From IMG/VR virus record IMGVR_UViG_3300025759_000110, positions 1-57,197 of that record: a stretch of 57,197 nt of DNA; one strand, 5' to 3'. The stretch comes from a virus. Position 1 is the stretch's first letter. Each line of letters begins with the position of its first letter. Position numbers and translations under genes: made by a program. Shown one piece after another: positions 56,216 to 57,197 of this stretch. Under the pieces are notes generated by a model, which saw only the letters and a program-made list of their open reading frames with translations, was not told where the DNA came from and did not search any database.

Positions 56216-56500
56216 TTACCACGCCTTACAGGACCAGTATCTTGCACTAAATTTGTCTTTAGCCGTGTCGCAATTGTGTCTTGCACGGAAGCTTTTACGG
56301 CGACTTGGTTGATCTTTTTTAATCGACATCTTGCTATCTCCAAAGCGAACAAGTTTGACTTGATCGCCTTTTTTAGCGAGAACTGCACTTTTCTTAGCTT
56401 TTCCGGGAGTGCGTTTGGGTTTATTATATCCGGCAAAGGTTTCACCTCTATAACTTAGTCTTCCAGAAGGCAGTCTCTTAACATCTTTTGTGGAAGCCAT
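56216..56500 (-). CDS. Small conserved basic phage protein
   Basis: A 94-residue protein with SGRLSYRGETFAGYNKPKRT, KSAVLAKKGDQVKLVRFGDS and RKSFRARHNCDTAKDKFSAR. This is a widespread late-operon phage domain (DUF6321-like) of unknown function; Cys near the end may bind zinc. Its start overlaps the preceding gene's stop at 56500. It belongs to the cluster of basic small proteins. Confidence 0.78.
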   Translation of the reverse strand: MASTKDVKRLPSGRLSYRGETFAGYNKPKRTPGKAKKSAVLAKKGDQVKLVRFGDSKMSIKKDQPSRRKSFRARHNCDTAKDKFSARYWSCKAW

Positions 56501-57197
56501 TACAACTCATCCCCATTTTTAATGTAGATGATCTCAAAAGCCGCAGATATGTCAAAGGTAACACTTGCTGAAGACGACACCGCCCGTACTTCTATGTCCG
56601 TTTTTTCAGTAAATTTTACCGGAACAACCAAGGTGTTTTCGATGTGCATCCCCGTGGTAAGAGACTTTACATCTTTACTTTGAAACACCTCTCCATACGG
56701 TCTAGCTACCAATGTCATTTTACACACGGCAGGTGTATTAGATGTCGTACCGTTAGAAACATCGTATTGCATCAGATAAGCCGTATAGCCTGCGGGTACA
56801 GTCCACAACGCCATTAAAGTCTGGTTTGTACCGTCACCGTTAATCGTAGCGTAAATATTTGCAGGAACACCTGCGGTAACAGTGCCCGTTCCTGCATATA
56901 TTATACCAGCGTTAGAACCGCCAGAACCTGCGGATCGCACAATCATCCGATTTATACGAAGATAAGACTGTGTGCTATTTACCGCCGTTTGTCCGTTTAA
57001 GGTAACTACCTCATTGATTTCATTGTAGTCACCATCCAAGCCAAACAATTCAACAGTTCTGGCCCCTGTACCTGCCGATGTATCATTGGCAGAACTACTT
57101 GAAACCTTTAAAACAGAGGCCGCAGATAAGTATGAGTATAAACCGCCTTGTTGCCATATAGTTTCTGTTACATTTGCAACTGCCGCATTGTTACCAA
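56500..57197 (-). CDS. Virion structural protein, C-terminal part (begins across the circle joint)
   Basis: This is the remainder of the 266-residue protein that starts at 258. The 180 residues to 57042 and the repeated 155 bases form one open frame to the window end. The sequence is Gly/Ser/Thr-rich and beta-type (SAGSGGSNAGIIYAGTGTVT, WTVPAGYTAYLMQYDVSNGT, ISAAFEIIYIKNGDEL), resembling beta-sandwich decoration or fibre-base proteins. Function not recognised. Confidence 0.8.
   Translation of the reverse strand, partial: GNNAAVANVTETIWQQGGLYSYLSAASVLKVSSSSANDTSAGTGARTVELFGLDGDYNEINEVVTLNGQTAVNSTQSYLRINRMIVRSAGSGGSNAGIIYAGTGTVTAGVPANIYATINGDGTNQTLMALWTVPAGYTAYLMQYDVSNGTTSNTPAVCKMTLVARPYGEVFQSKDVKSLTTGMHIENTLVVPVKFTEKTDIEVRAVSSSASVTFDISAAFEIIYIKNGDEL
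57043..57197. repeat. Right copy of the 155-bp end redundancy
   Basis: Matches bases 1-155 with one mismatch (A at 57070 against C at 28). It shows that the sequence closes into a circle of about 57,042 bp. Confidence 0.9.

Noticed and set aside
1-57197. tRNA genes, integrase or attachment sites
   Set aside because: Intergenic gaps show no cloverleaf with a CCA end or conserved TPsiC arm, and no protein has recombinase motifs.

Overview
The window is a complete, circularly assembled genome of a tailed double-stranded DNA phage, about 57,042 bp. The first 155 bases recur at the right end (57043-57197) with one mismatch, and one structural gene runs across the joint. A neck built from gp4-like, gp11-like and gp10-like proteins, several very large internal virion proteins (one with a lytic transglycosylase domain) and no tape-measure/sheath module point to a podovirus. 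The gene set resembles uncultured marine phages. A GTA-type holin and an exact chromosomal parS word favour an alphaproteobacterial host, but that is inference. I see no integrase, tRNA, CRISPR array or phage RNA polymerase, so transcription should depend on host RNA polymerase.

Almost everything is on the minus strand. Read in transcription order: (1) 28.9-21.4 kb, replication and control: a coiled-coil protein and an SSB-like protein behind a strong promoter and closed by a strong terminator, then an archaeo-eukaryotic-type primase, a protein joining a sigma region 4-like domain to an RNA polymerase alpha-CTD-like domain, a UvrD-like helicase, small zinc proteins and a family A DNA polymerase. 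A SNF2-like helicase is the one large plus-strand gene, and its promoter is interleaved with the divergent minus promoter. (2) 21.1-17.9 kb, small regulatory genes: a ribbon-helix-helix protein, an XRE-type protein, and an AlpA-type DNA-binding protein with a C-terminal membrane anchor that carries a copy of the capsid protein's N-terminal peptide. (3) 17.9-15.4 kb: an AT-rich iteron-like region, small terminase, nuclease and short genes. (4) 15.4-12.2 kb: four G+C-rich genes, mostly with their own promoter, leader hairpin and terminator, lying between the small and large terminase genes. (5) 12.2-11.7 kb: a noncoding GC-rich repeat region and an exact parS in the terL leader. (6) 11.7-1.1 kb: terL, portal, lysis genes (endolysin, holins, spanin candidate), GroES-like co-chaperonin, scaffold and capsid genes, ended by a terminator. 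(7) 1.0 kb, through the circle joint, to 30.4 kb: small virion genes, basic proteins, neck proteins, LamG and repeat-rich tail fibre, and the ejection proteins.

The most unusual features are the sigma4/alpha-CTD chimera, the capsid-peptide-bearing membrane DNA-binding protein, the parS site without a recognisable phage ParB, a recurrent TCGCA element around minus-strand -10 boxes, and the interleaved divergent promoters at 28.9 kb. Together they suggest a control programme using modified host RNA polymerase, with possible coupling to capsid assembly and to the host chromosome-segregation machinery. These functional links are inference.
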